From: Pelomonas sp. BJYL3 | GTDB taxonomy: Bacteria; Pseudomonadota; Gammaproteobacteria; Burkholderiales; Burkholderiaceae_C | DNA: 64,000 nt | Reading direction: 5' to 3' | Assembly: GCF_027257975.1 (NCBI RefSeq) | Contig: NZ_JANZKX010000002.1 | Location: 1 to 64,000, forward strand | Shown here: piece after piece, positions 24,046-34,876 of the stretch | Layout: the number at the start of each line of letters is the position of its first letter | How positions within the stretch are numbered: the first letter of the stretch is position 1 | Notes under the pieces: model-generated | Databases searched by the model: none | Told to the model about the DNA's origin: nothing | Seen by the model: only the letters and a program-made list of their open reading frames with translations | Made by a program: the position numbers and the translations under genes

Positions 24046-24921
24046 ATGCCCCGCGCCACGCTTCCTGATGCCGCCCGCCGCACCGTGCTGCGCCAGCTGG
24101 GATCGACCCTGGGCCTGGCGGCCCTGGGCGCGCCCGCCCTGGCGCAGGAGAAGGTCTACAACTTCTCTCCCGTCAACCAGGCCAGCATCCCGCTGATGGC
24201 GAGCTACTGGAACCCGATCATTGCCTACGTGTCGGAGAAGAGCGGGGTGAAGCTGGCGCTGAAGCTGGGGCGCACCTCGGCGGACACCACCAGCTATGTG
24301 CTGGCGCAGGAGGTGGACTTCGTCTTCAGCAACCACCTCTTCAGCCCTGAGCGCGAGCAACTGGGCTGGCGGGTCTTCGGCCGGCGCCAGACGCCGCCCA
24401 TCCACGGGCAGATCATCGTGCCGGCCGACTCCCCCATCAAGGAACTGGCCCAGCTGGAGGGCAAGGACGTCGCCTTCCCCGGGCCCGAGGCCCTGGTGGC
24501 CTACAAGTTCCCCTATGCCCATCTGCTGAGTCGCAAGATCAATGTGCGGGTGGTCTTCGGCGGCAACATGGACGGCGCCCTGACCCAGCTGTACAGCGGC
24601 AAGGTGGCGGCCTGCGGCGTCAACTCCCAGCTGGCGGAAAGCCACGCCCGACGCGAAGGCAAGGCCTACCGCGTGCTGTGGAGCTCGGACGCGCTGCACG
24701 ACCTGGCCCTGATGGCCTCCGCCCGCGTGCCGGACAAGGACATGCAGGCCGTGGCCCGCGCCTTCGTCAACATGCACAAGGACCCCCGCGGCCTGGCCAT
24801 CCTGGAGCAGGGTTCGCAGGCCCTGGGCCTGACGGGCGAGGCGCATTTCATCGCCTCCGACGGCAGCGAGTACGCCGCCTACCGCCGCTTCTACCAGAGC
24901 GCTCCCGCCCAGTTGCGCTGA
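24046..24921 (+). CDS. PhnD/SsuA-type periplasmic substrate-binding protein (291 aa)
   Basis: A signal (RRTVLRQLGSTLGLAALGAPALAQ) precedes a PhnD-like binding fold: YNFSPVNQASIPLMASYWNPIIAYVSEKSGVKL, then VDFVFSNHLFSP, VPADSPIKELAQLEGKDVAFPGPEALVAY and CGVNSQLA. Such proteins bind phosphonate, phosphite or other oxyanions. There is no ABC permease or ATPase here. Instead the gene is 3 bp upstream of a sensor kinase with a short periplasmic domain, which suggests a ligand-sensing role rather than uptake. The ligand cannot be read from the sequence. Confidence 0.9.
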   Translation: MPRATLPDAARRTVLRQLGSTLGLAALGAPALAQEKVYNFSPVNQASIPLMASYWNPIIAYVSEKSGVKLALKLGRTSADTTSYVLAQEVDFVFSNHLFSPEREQLGWRVFGRRQTPPIHGQIIVPADSPIKELAQLEGKDVAFPGPEALVAYKFPYAHLLSRKINVRVVFGGNMDGALTQLYSGKVAACGVNSQLAESHARREGKAYRVLWSSDALHDLALMASARVPDKDMQAVARAFVNMHKDPRGLAILEQGSQALGLTGEAHFIASDGSEYAAYRRFYQSAPAQLR

Positions 24922-24924
24922 ACC

Positions 24925-27195
24925 ATGGCCCTCCGCTTCGGCGCCCTGCTGCCCCAGAGTCTGGTGGCCCGGGTCTTCCTGCTGCACTCGGCGGCGATGC
25001 TGCTGTTCGTGGGCCTGGGCTTCGGCGGCTTCGCCTGGTACACGGCGCGCAGCAGCATGGACCAGGCCATCATCGAGGTGGACACCCTGGGCGCGGTGAT
25101 CAGCCCGGCGGTGGGCGAGTCCGCGGTGATCGGCGACTACGACACCATCAAGCGCCAGCTGGAACGCGCCATCGACCACCCGGCGCTGGACCGGGCCCAG
25201 TTCATCGACATGAAGGGCGCCCTGATCGACGTGCGCCGCCAGGAACACCCGGGCCTGGGTGCCCCGCTCTGGCTGCTGCAGCGGGTCAACGCGGAGCTGG
25301 TGGATGCCAGCCTGCCCATCAGCGTGGGCGGCCGGGACTACGGCGTGCTGCGCCTGAGCTTCCACACCCGGCGCGTGGCGGGGGAGATCTGGCGCCAGGC
25401 CCTGCTGTCCCTGGCCCTGGGCCTCACCGCCCTCGCCAGCGGCGTGGTGCTGGTGTGGTTCCCGCTCAAGCGCTGGCTGGGCAATCTGGGCCGCATCCAG
25501 GCTTTCGGCCAGCAGCTGCAGACGCAGGGCGGCGCCCTCGCGAGCATGGCCGACGACGACGCCGCGCCGCTGGAATTCCGCCAGACCTTCGAGATCCTCA
25601 ACAAGGCCGCGGTCTCGCTGCAGGCCGAGCGCGCGCAGGCGGCGGTGACGCTGTCCGCCATTGCCGACGGCATCGCGACCACCAATGCGCAGGGCGAGCT
25701 GGTGCTGGTCAATCCGGTGCTGGCCGACTGGCTGGGCAGCAGCCCCCAGGAGCTGCTGGGCCGCCCCCTGCAGTCCCTGGTCCCGTACCTCCATGACGAG
25801 AAGGAGGAGGGCGACGAGGCCGGCGGTCTCATGGTGCTGGCGCGGCCGCGGGGGGCACCCCTGATCGTCTCCGTCAGCCGCTCCTCGGTGCGGGCGGGCG
25901 ACGGCCAGGTGGCCGGCTGGGTCTACGCCCTGCGCGACGTCAGCGAGCAGCAGCGCCTGGCCGCGCAGCTGCAGGAAGAGCTGGCTGCCCGCGCCGCCGC
26001 CATGCGTTCGATGCGCGAGCTGCTGGAGCAGCACCGCAGCCGCGGCAACCTCTCCCACCTGCTGCAGCTGCATGACGACGAGGCGCCGTCCGAGATCGAG
26101 CACCTCTCCCGTCTGGTGGCCGATCTCGTCCAGCAGCTCAGCGGCCAGTCCGCCCAGCTGGAGGCGATCTTCGCCCTGAGCCCGGACGCCTTCGTGGCCT
26201 TCGACGCCGACGGCACGGTGCACTACGCCAGCCCCGCCTTCGAGACGCTCACCGGCAGCGAGATCGCCGACATCCTCGGGCTGGACACCGCCGGGCTGTC
26301 ACGCGCGCTGCAGGCGCGCTGCGTGGATTCGCAGGCCGCGCTGTCCATCGATCAGCTGGCCGGGCGCCGTCAGACCATCGAGCTGGCCCAGCCGCGCGAC
26401 CGCGTGCTGGAGCTGGCCCTGCACCGCGGCAGCGGCAGTTCCATCCGCCAGGTGCTGCACATCCGCGACCTCAGCCACCAGGTCGCGCTGGACCGGCTCA
26501 AGAGCGAGTTCGTCACCACCGCCGCCCACGAGCTGCGCACGCCCATGACCAGCATCTACGGTTTCTCGGAGCTGCTGCTGATGCGCACGCCCTCGCCAGA
26601 GCGCCTGAAGGAAGTGCTGGGCCGCATCCACCGCCAGAGCGAGGCGATGATGCACATCCTCAACGAGCTGCTGGACCTCTCGCGCATGGAGGCGCGGCGC
26701 GGCAAGGACTTCCAGTTCGAGCAGCTGGCCCTGGCGCCGGTGCTGACCGAGCTGGTGCAGGACTTCCAGCCTGCGGACGGCCGCGAACCGCCGCGGCTGC
26801 AGCTCGCCGCGGACGTGGGCGGCGCGCAGGTCCGCATCGACCGCGCGAAGCTGCTGCAGGCCCTGCGCAATGTGCTGTCCAACGCCTACAAGTACTCGCC
26901 GGACGGCGGCGAGGTGCGGGTGACGCTCTCGCGCACCCTCCGCGAGGGGCGGCCGGCCCTGCTGGAGATCGCGGTGCAGGACCAGGGCATCGGCATGACG
27001 GCCGAGGAGCTGAGCCATGTCAGCGAGCGTTTCTACCGCGCGGACAAGTCCGGCGCCATTCCCGGCACCGGCCTGGGCATGGCCATCGTCAAGGAGATCG
27101 TCGATCTGATGGAGGGCAGCCTCTCGCTGAGCAGCGAGCCCGGCGTGGGCACCTGCGTGACGCTGGCGCTGCCGGAGCGCTCGCTCATCGCGTGA
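24925..27195 (+). CDS. Membrane sensor histidine kinase with two PAS domains (756 aa)
   Basis: Order: TM1 about 13-38; a periplasmic segment of ~115 residues (DQAIIEVDTLGAVISPAVGESAVIGDYDTIKRQL); TM2 about 158-180; a HAMP-like linker; PAS1 about 240-345; a coiled linker; PAS2 about 410-520; HisKA with His535 (AAHELRTPMTSIYGF); and an ATPase with NVLSNAYKYSPDGG, DQGIGM and GTGLGMAIVKEIVD. All catalytic boxes are intact. It is probably co-translated with the PhnD-like protein 3 bp upstream, which may be its sensed partner. No response regulator is adjacent, so the partner lies elsewhere. Confidence 0.93.
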   Translation: MALRFGALLPQSLVARVFLLHSAAMLLFVGLGFGGFAWYTARSSMDQAIIEVDTLGAVISPAVGESAVIGDYDTIKRQLERAIDHPALDRAQFIDMKGALIDVRRQEHPGLGAPLWLLQRVNAELVDASLPISVGGRDYGVLRLSFHTRRVAGEIWRQALLSLALGLTALASGVVLVWFPLKRWLGNLGRIQAFGQQLQTQGGALASMADDDAAPLEFRQTFEILNKAAVSLQAERAQAAVTLSAIADGIATTNAQGELVLVNPVLADWLGSSPQELLGRPLQSLVPYLHDEKEEGDEAGGLMVLARPRGAPLIVSVSRSSVRAGDGQVAGWVYALRDVSEQQRLAAQLQEELAARAAAMRSMRELLEQHRSRGNLSHLLQLHDDEAPSEIEHLSRLVADLVQQLSGQSAQLEAIFALSPDAFVAFDADGTVHYASPAFETLTGSEIADILGLDTAGLSRALQARCVDSQAALSIDQLAGRRQTIELAQPRDRVLELALHRGSGSSIRQVLHIRDLSHQVALDRLKSEFVTTAAHELRTPMTSIYGFSELLLMRTPSPERLKEVLGRIHRQSEAMMHILNELLDLSRMEARRGKDFQFEQLALAPVLTELVQDFQPADGREPPRLQLAADVGGAQVRIDRAKLLQALRNVLSNAYKYSPDGGEVRVTLSRTLREGRPALLEIAVQDQGIGMTAEELSHVSERFYRADKSGAIPGTGLGMAIVKEIVDLMEGSLSLSSEPGVGTCVTLALPERSLIA

Positions 27196-27220
27196 GCCAG
27201 GGCGGCCCCCCGGGGCACGC

Positions 27221-27751
27221 TCAGGACGAGGCGCCCCCGTGCATCATGGCCCGCCACTGCTGGCGCCAGCGCTTGAAGAGCTGCTTGAGCTGGCGCTTGA
27301 GCGCGCGGGCCTGGCGCCACAGCAAGGTGGCATGCAGCCAGTCCAGCACGCCCTGCTTCCAGGCGGTCCAGCGCCCGTAGAGCCGTGCGAACCAGGGCAG
27401 GGCCATCAGCGTGGGCTGGGTCAGGTGGAAGAGGCGGGCCAGCAGGGCCGTGCCGCCGAACTTGACCGAGAGGATCAGGAGCAGGCCCAGCAGGGCCCGG
27501 CCCGAGGCCATCAGCCAGACCGCCAGCAGCTTGACGGGGATGGCCAGCAGGAAGGGCAGCGCCAGCACCACCAGCGCCGGCTTGGGCGGCAGGGCCCGTA
27601 TGCGGTCTTCCAGCCACTTCAGCGGCGGCCACTGGGCCAGCCAGGCCATGAAGCGCTGCAGGGGCACCCAGCCCCATTCCTCGAAGAGGATGACGAGGGC
27701 CATCAGCAGACGGCCCAGCCAGCGCAGCGGTGCGATCAGCAGCTTGAGCAT
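27221..27751 (-). CDS. Membrane protein of unknown function (176 aa)
   Basis: The start ATG at 27751 gives MLKLLIAPLRWLGRLLMAL; 14 further upstream codons are dropped as low-complexity. It has about three membrane stretches (LGRLLMALVILFEEWGW; PALVVLALPFLLAIPVKLLAVWLMASG; ALLGLLLILSVKFGGTALLARLF) and a basic C-terminal tail (RQARALKRQLKQLFKRWRQQWR). No family recognised. The tail looks like an amphipathic, cytoplasmic, nucleic-acid- or lipid-facing helix. It converges on the sensor kinase with 25 bp between stops. Confidence 0.7.
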   Translation of the reverse strand: MLKLLIAPLRWLGRLLMALVILFEEWGWVPLQRFMAWLAQWPPLKWLEDRIRALPPKPALVVLALPFLLAIPVKLLAVWLMASGRALLGLLLILSVKFGGTALLARLFHLTQPTLMALPWFARLYGRWTAWKQGVLDWLHATLLWRQARALKRQLKQLFKRWRQQWRAMMHGGASS

Positions 27752-27840
27752 GAGCCCATGATGCGCCGCAGGGCGCCCTCTGCCAAAAGCCATGCGCGCG
27801 AAACGGAGGTGGCACTCATGGCTTCAGGCGTCGAGACGAC

Positions 27841-29103
<1,263 letters not shown>

Positions 29104-29174
29104 CTACACTGGGAGAAACAGGGAGACACCCGGCGGCGGCCTGCGGCTCGCGGCCCTCATGGCGGTGCGCGCTC

Positions 29175-30095
29175 ATGCGTCTCTTCTCCCTGACTTCCCT
29201 CACTTTCCTGGCGGCCCTGGCGATGGCAATGCTTGCGGCCCTGCTGCCGGCCGGCGCGTCGGCGGCAACGCCCACAACGGCCTCGTCGACGCCCCCGCCG
29301 CCCTGCGGCCCCTTCACCCTGGCCTTCTACGAGCTGGGCCTGCTCTACCACCATGACGAGGCCGGCGGCTTCTCCGGCATCGACAAGGACGTGGTGCAAG
29401 CCCTGCAGGCGCGCAGCCAGTGTGAGTTCAGGACCCTGCTGGAATCGAGGGTGCGGATCTGGGACCGCATGGCGGCTGGCAGCCTGGATCTCAGCGTGTC
29501 GGGCATCCCCACACCGGAGCGCGAGCGCTTCGCCGACTTCGTGCCCTACTTCCAGACCCGCAACTTCGCCCTGATGCGCCGGGAGCTGGCCCAGCGCCTG
29601 CCCACGCCCGAAGCCTTCCTGGCGGACAAGGCGCGGCGGGCCGTCGTGGTCAAGGCCTTCCGGCATGGCCCGGGCTTTGACAGCTTCATCGGCCAGTTGC
29701 GAGAGCAGGGTCGCCTGCTCGAGGCGGCGGACTTCGACACCGTGCTGCGCCTCTTTCTGGCCCGCCGGGCGGACCTGATGCTGGCCCTGCCGACCTCCTG
29801 GAGCCCCATGCTGCAGAAGCCCTCGCTGATGAGCCAGCTGAGCGTACTGGACTGGGCGCCTCAGGACCGCGTCGTCCACGGCCTGATCATGTCGCGGGCC
29901 CGGCTGCCGGAAGCCGAACGCCAGCACCTGCGTCAGGCCCTGGAATCGCTGGTTGCCGACGGCACCATCGACGCCATCATCCGCCGCCACGTGGGCGAGC
30001 GCATGGCCCGGGAAATGCGCCTGGACCTGCCGCCGCCAGGTGCGGGTGTGCGCAAGGGCAAGGGCGGCGAGGCCGGTGGAGGGACAATGCCCTGA
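29175..30095 (+). CDS. Periplasmic solute-binding protein, family 3-like (306 aa)
   Basis: The start ATG at 29175 begins a signal peptide (LTSLTFLAALAMAMLAALLPAGASA). The mature protein follows the SBP_bac_3 outline: FTLAFYELGLLYHHDEAGGFSGIDKDVVQAL, then DRMAAGSLDLSVSGIPTPERERFADFVPYF and RRAVVVKAFRHG. The Arg in the SGIPTPERERF helix is the conserved ligand contact region, though the residue itself is not proven. The C-terminus has an odd basic Gly-rich tail (GVRKGKGGEAGGG). There are no transport partners, so it may be a sensor or scavenger. It overlaps the next gene by one base. Confidence 0.8.
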   Translation: MRLFSLTSLTFLAALAMAMLAALLPAGASAATPTTASSTPPPPCGPFTLAFYELGLLYHHDEAGGFSGIDKDVVQALQARSQCEFRTLLESRVRIWDRMAAGSLDLSVSGIPTPERERFADFVPYFQTRNFALMRRELAQRLPTPEAFLADKARRAVVVKAFRHGPGFDSFIGQLREQGRLLEAADFDTVLRLFLARRADLMLALPTSWSPMLQKPSLMSQLSVLDWAPQDRVVHGLIMSRARLPEAERQHLRQALESLVADGTIDAIIRRHVGERMAREMRLDLPPPGAGVRKGKGGEAGGGTMP

Positions 30096-30694
30096 TGCCC
30101 TTCAGCCTGGCCACCCCCGTCCACAGCGAACTGATCATCAAGAAGAGCCGCTTCCTCGGCTGCGTCGAGCCCTGTGCCGACCGCAGCCGCGCGCAGGCCC
30201 GCGTGGCCGAGCTGAAGCAGCAGCATCCCGGCGCCGCCCATGTCTGCTGGGCCCTGCTGGCCGGCGGCCAGTCCGCGGCCAATGACGACGGCGAGCCCGG
30301 CGGCACCGCCGGCCGCCCCATGCTGGACGTGCTGCGCCACCAGGACCTGGACGGCGTGCTGGCCACCGTGGTGCGCTATTTCGGCGGGGTCAAGCTGGGC
30401 GCGGGCGGCCTGGTGCGGGCCTACACCGACAGCATCGCCCAGGCCCTGCTGCAGGCGCAGAAGATCCCCCGCGTGCGCCAGACCCGGCTGCGCTGCACCC
30501 TGCCCTATGCGCTGGAGGGCCTGCTGCGCCGCGAGATCGAGCTGGCGCAGGCACAGCTGCTCGATGTGCAGCATGGCGCCATGGTCGAGATGAACCTGTC
30601 CCTGCCCGAGCCGCAGGCCGCCGCCTTCCAGGCCCGGCTCAACGAGGCCTGCCAGGGCCGCCTGGGCTGGCTGGCACCGGACGACGGCGCCTGA
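30095..30694 (+). CDS. yigZ: YigZ/IMPACT family protein (199 aa)
   Basis: The first domain (about 1-120) has the UPF0029 hallmarks: IKKSRFLGCVEPC, HVCWALLAGG, NDDGEPGGTAGRPMLDVL and VVRYFGGVKLGAGGLVRAY. The C-terminal ~75 residues form the DUF1949-like ferredoxin fold. In E. coli the family is IMPACT-related; its role is unclear, with links to nucleic-acid binding. The gene starts on the stop codon of the solute-binding protein (TGATG), so they are co-translated. Its pairing with that gene has no obvious functional logic. Confidence 0.93.
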   Translation: MPFSLATPVHSELIIKKSRFLGCVEPCADRSRAQARVAELKQQHPGAAHVCWALLAGGQSAANDDGEPGGTAGRPMLDVLRHQDLDGVLATVVRYFGGVKLGAGGLVRAYTDSIAQALLQAQKIPRVRQTRLRCTLPYALEGLLRREIELAQAQLLDVQHGAMVEMNLSLPEPQAAAFQARLNEACQGRLGWLAPDDGA

Positions 30695-30712
30695 GCCCGG
30701 CCCGGGCGGCGC

Positions 30713-31777
30713 TCAGCCCTCGCGCCGCTCCAGCAGCATCGCGTCTCCGTAGCTGAAGAAGCGGTAGCCCTGGGCAATGGCGTGGCGGTAGAGTGCCATG
30801 ATGTGCTCGTAGCCCGCGAAGGCCGAGACCAGCATCATCAGCGTGCTCTTGGGCAGGTGGAAGTTGGTGACCAGGCGGTCCACCACGCGGAACTGGAAGC
30901 CCGGCGTGATGAAGATGCTGGTCTCGCTGGCGCCCGCCTGCAGGCTCCCGCCGCGGGCCGCGGACTCCAGCGCGCGCAGCGTGGTCGTGCCCACCGCGAC
31001 GACCTTGCCTCCTCGGATGCGCGTCCGGGCGATGGCCTCCACCGTGGACGCGGGCACCTCGAAGCACTCGCTGTGCATCTGGTGCTCGGCGATCTTCTCC
31101 ACCCGCACCGGCTGGAAGGTGCCTGCGCCCACATGCAGGGTCACATGGGCCGTGTCGACGCCACGGGCGGCCAGCGCGGCCAGCACGCCTTCATCGAAGT
31201 GCAGGGCGGCCGTGGGGGCGGCCACCGCGCCGGGCTGACGGGCGAAGACGGTCTGGTAGCGGCGCACGTCGTCCGCGCTGTCCTCGTGGCTGATGTAGGG
31301 CGGCAGCGGCACATGGCCGTGCCGCTCCAGCAGCTCGAAGGGATCGCCCGAGAGGCGCAGGTGGAAGAGCCCGTTGTCGGGGCCGCAGCGGCCCAGCACC
31401 TCGGCGTCGAAGGCCTCGGCGAAGCGCACGACGGCGCCCGGCTTGGGGCTCTTGCTGGCCCGCATGTGGGCCCAGACCTCGCGCGTGCCGGGCAGCACGC
31501 GCTCGATGAGGGCCTCCACCGCGCCGCCGCTGGCCTTGGCGCCGTACAGGCGGGCCTTGATGACCTTGGTGTCGTTGAACACCAGCAGGTCGCCGGGGTT
31601 CAGCAGCCCGGGCAGTTCGCGGAACACGCGGTCCACCGGGGGCAGGCTGCGGCCGTCCAGCAGGCGCGAGGCGCTGCGCTCAGGCGCAGGATGCTGGGCG
31701 ATGAGTTCAGGCGGGAGTTCGAAGTCGAAGTCGCTGACGCTGAATTCGCGCGCCGCGTCGAGGGGGGTGCTGCTCAT
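30713..31777 (-). CDS. queA: S-adenosylmethionine:tRNA ribosyltransferase-isomerase (354 aa)
   Basis: QueA transfers and isomerises the ribosyl part of SAM onto preQ1-tRNA to give epoxyqueuosine. The start at 31777 ([30 protein letters not shown]) is the family beginning. Other marks: [65 protein letters not shown] and [21 protein letters not shown]. Length is normal. With tgt at 27841 it supplies two consecutive steps of queuosine synthesis. Confidence 0.97.
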   Translation of the reverse strand: MSSTPLDAAREFSVSDFDFELPPELIAQHPAPERSASRLLDGRSLPPVDRVFRELPGLLNPGDLLVFNDTKVIKARLYGAKASGGAVEALIERVLPGTREVWAHMRASKSPKPGAVVRFAEAFDAEVLGRCGPDNGLFHLRLSGDPFELLERHGHVPLPPYISHEDSADDVRRYQTVFARQPGAVAAPTAALHFDEGVLAALAARGVDTAHVTLHVGAGTFQPVRVEKIAEHQMHSECFEVPASTVEAIARTRIRGGKVVAVGTTTLRALESAARGGSLQAGASETSIFITPGFQFRVVDRLVTNFHLPKSTLMMLVSAFAGYEHIMALYRHAIAQGYRFFSYGDAMLLERREG

Positions 31778-31854
31778 GGGATTGAGGGCCGGACAGACCC
31801 GTGCCAAACAGGGAAGGCCCGGATTGTTCCATGTCCTGGGCACCCCAGGCTCGA

Positions 31855-31879
31855 CCTGGGGGCTCAGGAAGCCCCCAGG
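31855..31879 (-). terminator. Probable terminator of the subtilase gene
   Basis: A 10-bp perfect stem CCTGGGGGCT/AGCCCCCAGG with a 5-nt loop lies 7 bp after the stop codon of the subtilase (31887). A second smaller stem CCTGGG/CCCAGG follows at 31835-31849. No clear U tract is present, so a structure-assisted terminator is inferred. Confidence 0.65.
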
Positions 31880-31886
31880 ATCTGTC

Positions 31887-33797
31887 TTACTTCAGCTGCA
31901 CGCTGACCGAGTTGGTCGTGCACACCGTCTGGTTGCTGACGGGATCACGGACCTCGATGTAGCGCGTGTAGTTGCCGGCCCAGGAGGCCTGCGTGACGAA
32001 GGAGAAGGTGCTGGGCACCGGACCTGCCAGGGCATTGCTGGTGTCCGTCACACCGTTCTTGGTGCCGTACCAGTAGCCCTGGGCGCCCGAGGGCAGGTTC
32101 TGGCCGTTCACGAAGTAGGACACCGTCTGTCCCGCCGATGCCACCGTGGTGTTGGTGGACAGGCTGCAGGACGGCGGTGCGACCAGTTCCACCTCCACGG
32201 TGTTGGTGCTGCAAAGCGGTGCTCCGTCGGCGCTGCGGATCTCCATGCGGCGCGTGTAGTAGCCCTGGTCCACCGGACGGTTGGCGTAGCTGAAGGTCGA
32301 CGGCACCGGACCAGCATCGGCGTTGCTCAGGTCCACGGCACCGTTCCTGGTGCCGTACCAGTAGCCCCGTGCCCCTGCAGGCAGGCGCTCGCCGGACACG
32401 GTGAACGAGAAGTAGTCCCCGCTCTTGATGCGGCTGCCACTCACGCTCAGCGAGCAGGCCAGCGGACGGATGCTCGCCGCCGCCTGCGGGCTGCCGGACC
32501 CGGCGTTGCTGATGGATTGACCGGAGGCATACGCCAGCACGCGGCTCTTCATCTGCGCCGGCGTGAGCGAGGGGTTCTCCTCCAGCATCTGCGCGACGAT
32601 GCCCGTCACATGGGGCGCGGCGAAGGAGGTGCCCTCCGTGGCCTGGTACACCACATCGGTCATGCCGGCCGGCTTGGTGGGCAGGTTGGTCGAGGCGATC
32701 CCCACGCCAGGCGCGAACAGCGACACGCAGCGCCCGTAGACGGCCCGGTACTGGTTGCGGGACGAGCGACCATACAGGCTGGAGACATTGATGACCGGCG
32801 TCTGCTCAGACAGACGGCCCGGAGAGAACAGACAGGCGTCCTGATCCGTGTTGCCGCCCGCCACCACGATGTGGAGGCCACGGCCGACGGCACGGCGGAT
32901 GGACTCCTCCATCGCCGCAGCGCCCGTGACATCCGGCGTGGTGGTCAGGCTCATGTTCACGACAGCAGGCCGCACGGCATTGGTCGACAGCCAGTCCACG
33001 GCCTTGGCGACGTCGTCCTCCGCGATGATCTCGCCGCTGTTGAGGTTGGAGCAATGGGCCACCTGCACGGCATGCAGCGTGACCCGCTTGGCGACGCCGT
33101 AAGTCCTGGAGCCCACGATACCCGCCACCTTGGTGCCATGTCCGTGGCAATCGCGGCCATCGCCATAGTTCTTGCTGGCCTCCGGCGTGCCCACGGGATC
33201 GGACAAGGGCGAATAGCTGCCGCCGACGCGCCCTTCGAACTCCGCCAGCGCGCCATAGATGCCGGTATCGACCACATAGACATGGACACCCGCCCCGGTG
33301 AACCGATAGCTGTAGCGCTGGTCCAGCGGCTGCGATGGGGGCTGATCCAGCGTATCCAGGTTCCACAGCGAATCGCTGGGCAGGGACTGGTCAGTGGCCA
33401 GCTGCAGCACATGATTCGGGCTCACGCACTTCACGCGTGAATCCTTGGCCAGGGTCTGGGCTTCGCCGGCCGTCAGGTTCTCGACCGAGAAACCTTGCAG
33501 GCCCTGCTCGAAGACATGCCTGAGCTTCAGGGCCGGCGGCAGCGATGCGCCTGCGGCCTGCGCCCGGAGCTGAGTACGCCGGGAGGCCAGCTCGTCCTTG
33601 ATCCGCAGGGCCACTTGGGACGGTGCCCCGACATCGTTCAGCTGCACGATGTAGCCCAGGCTCTTGCCTGGATCGGCTGGCGCGGCAATGTACTTGCCGC
33701 CACCGTACGCAGCCCCGCACCCCTCGGCCCACGCGCCACCGGCGGCGAGCATGGCGACGGCGCCCATCAGCGCCGTCTGCATTGTCTTGTGATTCAC
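31887..33797 (-). CDS. Secreted subtilisin-like serine protease (S8) with two C-terminal repeat modules (636 aa)
   Basis: The GTG start at 33797 is supported by an AGGGAGA motif 6 nt upstream. Signal peptide about 1-24; I9-like propeptide about 47-133; catalytic domain about 140-445 with Asp177 (VVDTGIYG), His220 (HGHGTKVAG), oxyanion Asn316 (VAGGN) and Ser391 ([10 protein letters not shown]). The C-terminus has two homologous ~93-residue modules (about 448-540 and 544-636), each with an N-terminal Cys, a GYWYGT-NG segment, an AGPVPSTFS block and a late Cys, suggesting disulfide-closed beta domains for binding or sorting. It probably acts outside the cell as a general protease. Confidence 0.95.
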   Translation of the reverse strand: MNHKTMQTALMGAVAMLAAGGAWAEGCGAAYGGGKYIAAPADPGKSLGYIVQLNDVGAPSQVALRIKDELASRRTQLRAQAAGASLPPALKLRHVFEQGLQGFSVENLTAGEAQTLAKDSRVKCVSPNHVLQLATDQSLPSDSLWNLDTLDQPPSQPLDQRYSYRFTGAGVHVYVVDTGIYGALAEFEGRVGGSYSPLSDPVGTPEASKNYGDGRDCHGHGTKVAGIVGSRTYGVAKRVTLHAVQVAHCSNLNSGEIIAEDDVAKAVDWLSTNAVRPAVVNMSLTTTPDVTGAAAMEESIRRAVGRGLHIVVAGGNTDQDACLFSPGRLSEQTPVINVSSLYGRSSRNQYRAVYGRCVSLFAPGVGIASTNLPTKPAGMTDVVYQATEGTSFAAPHVTGIVAQMLEENPSLTPAQMKSRVLAYASGQSISNAGSGSPQAAASIRPLACSLSVSGSRIKSGDYFSFTVSGERLPAGARGYWYGTRNGAVDLSNADAGPVPSTFSYANRPVDQGYYTRRMEIRSADGAPLCSTNTVEVELVAPPSCSLSTNTTVASAGQTVSYFVNGQNLPSGAQGYWYGTKNGVTDTSNALAGPVPSTFSFVTQASWAGNYTRYIEVRDPVSNQTVCTTNSVSVQLK

Positions 33798-34007
33798 GAA
33801 TTCTCCCTGGATGTTGATGGATGACCGCTGGCCTGACACGTCAAGTCAGCGCGCGCAATGTACAGGAGACCTGTGACCTGGTGACCACCAGGAATCCGCT
33901 CCGGCTCGAGCCCGAAGCGCTGCCCCAGGGACCGCCATGTCCGTTGACCTGCATCAAGGCACCCTGCCGCACCTCGCGGGAACATGATTGCCAAGGAGTC
34001 CCGCACG

Positions 34008-34403
34008 ATGAGCACCTTCCTCACCACCGACCAGCGCAGCCTGCTGGCCTCAGTCCTTCTGGAGCAACAAGCCCTTCTTGAGGCGGAGCTGAAGCTGCAG
34101 CTGGGCGGCGAGGACCGCGTCACCCATGCCCGCGAGCAGCTGCTGCAGGACACCGACGGCGAGACCGCCCACGAGGCGGACCGCGAGGTGGACCTGGCCC
34201 GCAGCGACGCCACGCTGCTGGCCCTGCGCCAGGTCGATGCGGCCCTGCAGCGCCTGCAGGAGCCGGACTTCGGCCACTGCGCGGACTGCGGCGCCGCCAT
34301 CGCCTTCGAGCGCCTGCGCCTGAGCCCGCAGGTCACGCGCTGCATCGAGTGCCAGTCGGCCGCCGAGACCCGAGGCGGCGGCGCGCACCACGCCACGCTC
34401 TGA
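34008..34403 (+). CDS. TraR/DksA family zinc-finger regulator (131 aa)
   Basis: The start at 34008 (MSTFLTTDQRSLL) has AAGGAG upstream with about 9 nt spacing. The N-terminal two-thirds is a helical coiled coil (LLASVLLEQQALLEAELKLQ, then EVDLARSDATLLALRQVDAALQRL). The C-terminus is a four-Cys zinc finger, C-x2-C (FGHCADCG) and C-x2-C (TRCIECQ). Such proteins enter the RNA polymerase secondary channel. The DksA acidic tip Asp pair may lie in ETAHEADREVD but is not certain. The next gene, at 34447, may be co-transcribed. Confidence 0.93.
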   Translation: MSTFLTTDQRSLLASVLLEQQALLEAELKLQLGGEDRVTHAREQLLQDTDGETAHEADREVDLARSDATLLALRQVDAALQRLQEPDFGHCADCGAAIAFERLRLSPQVTRCIECQSAAETRGGGAHHATL

Positions 34404-34446
34404 GCCCGCCCGGAATTCCCAACCCTTTCATCCACAGGAGCCCCGC

Positions 34447-34827
34447 ATGAGCCTTTTCCACGCCGTCGTCTGGCTGGACCACCACAGCGCCAACATCCTG
34501 CAGTTCGACGCCGAGCATGTGCAGGCCGAGAAGGTCAAGGCGCACACGCACCACACCAAGCAGCACGGCAGCACGGTGCGCAGCGAGCATGAGTTCTTTG
34601 CCGACGTCTGCACCGCCCTCGCCGGCATCACGGAGATCCTGGTCGTGGGTTCGTCCACGGCGCAGAAGGACTTCAAGCACTACGTGGAGAAGCACCGCGC
34701 GGCGCTGCTGCCGTCCATCGTGGGCTATGAGTCGGTCGACCATCCCAGCGACAAGCAGCTGGTCGCCCTGGCCCGCCAGTACTTCCTGAAGCACGACCGC
34801 ATGGCCGGCGTGCCGACGCCGACCTGA
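34447..34827 (+). CDS. Translational machinery-type (bacterial release-factor-like) protein (126 aa)
   Basis: CACAGGAG lies about 6 nt before the ATG. The sequence MSLFHAVVWLDHHSANILQFD and GITEILVVGSSTAQKDFKHYVEKH matches the small family annotated as translational machinery protein, related to the eRF1/Pelota-like (baeRF) fold. It is rich in His. Length is typical. The role is not established; a ribosome-associated stress function is my inference. It follows a DksA-type gene by 43 bp and ends at a strong hairpin terminator. Confidence 0.8.
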   Translation: MSLFHAVVWLDHHSANILQFDAEHVQAEKVKAHTHHTKQHGSTVRSEHEFFADVCTALAGITEILVVGSSTAQKDFKHYVEKHRAALLPSIVGYESVDHPSDKQLVALARQYFLKHDRMAGVPTPT

Positions 34828-34850
34828 GCGGTCCGCGCCCGTCCCCCTCG

Positions 34851-34874
34851 AACGCCCTGGCCCGCCAGGGCGTT
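34851..34874 (+). terminator. Hairpin terminator
   Basis: AACGCCCTGG-CCCG-CCAGGGCGTT, a perfect 10-bp stem followed by TTGTC, lies 24 bp after the gene ending at 34827. It abuts the convergent DUF2799 gene (stop at 34877) and so may serve both directions. Confidence 0.8.
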
Positions 34875-34876
34875 TG

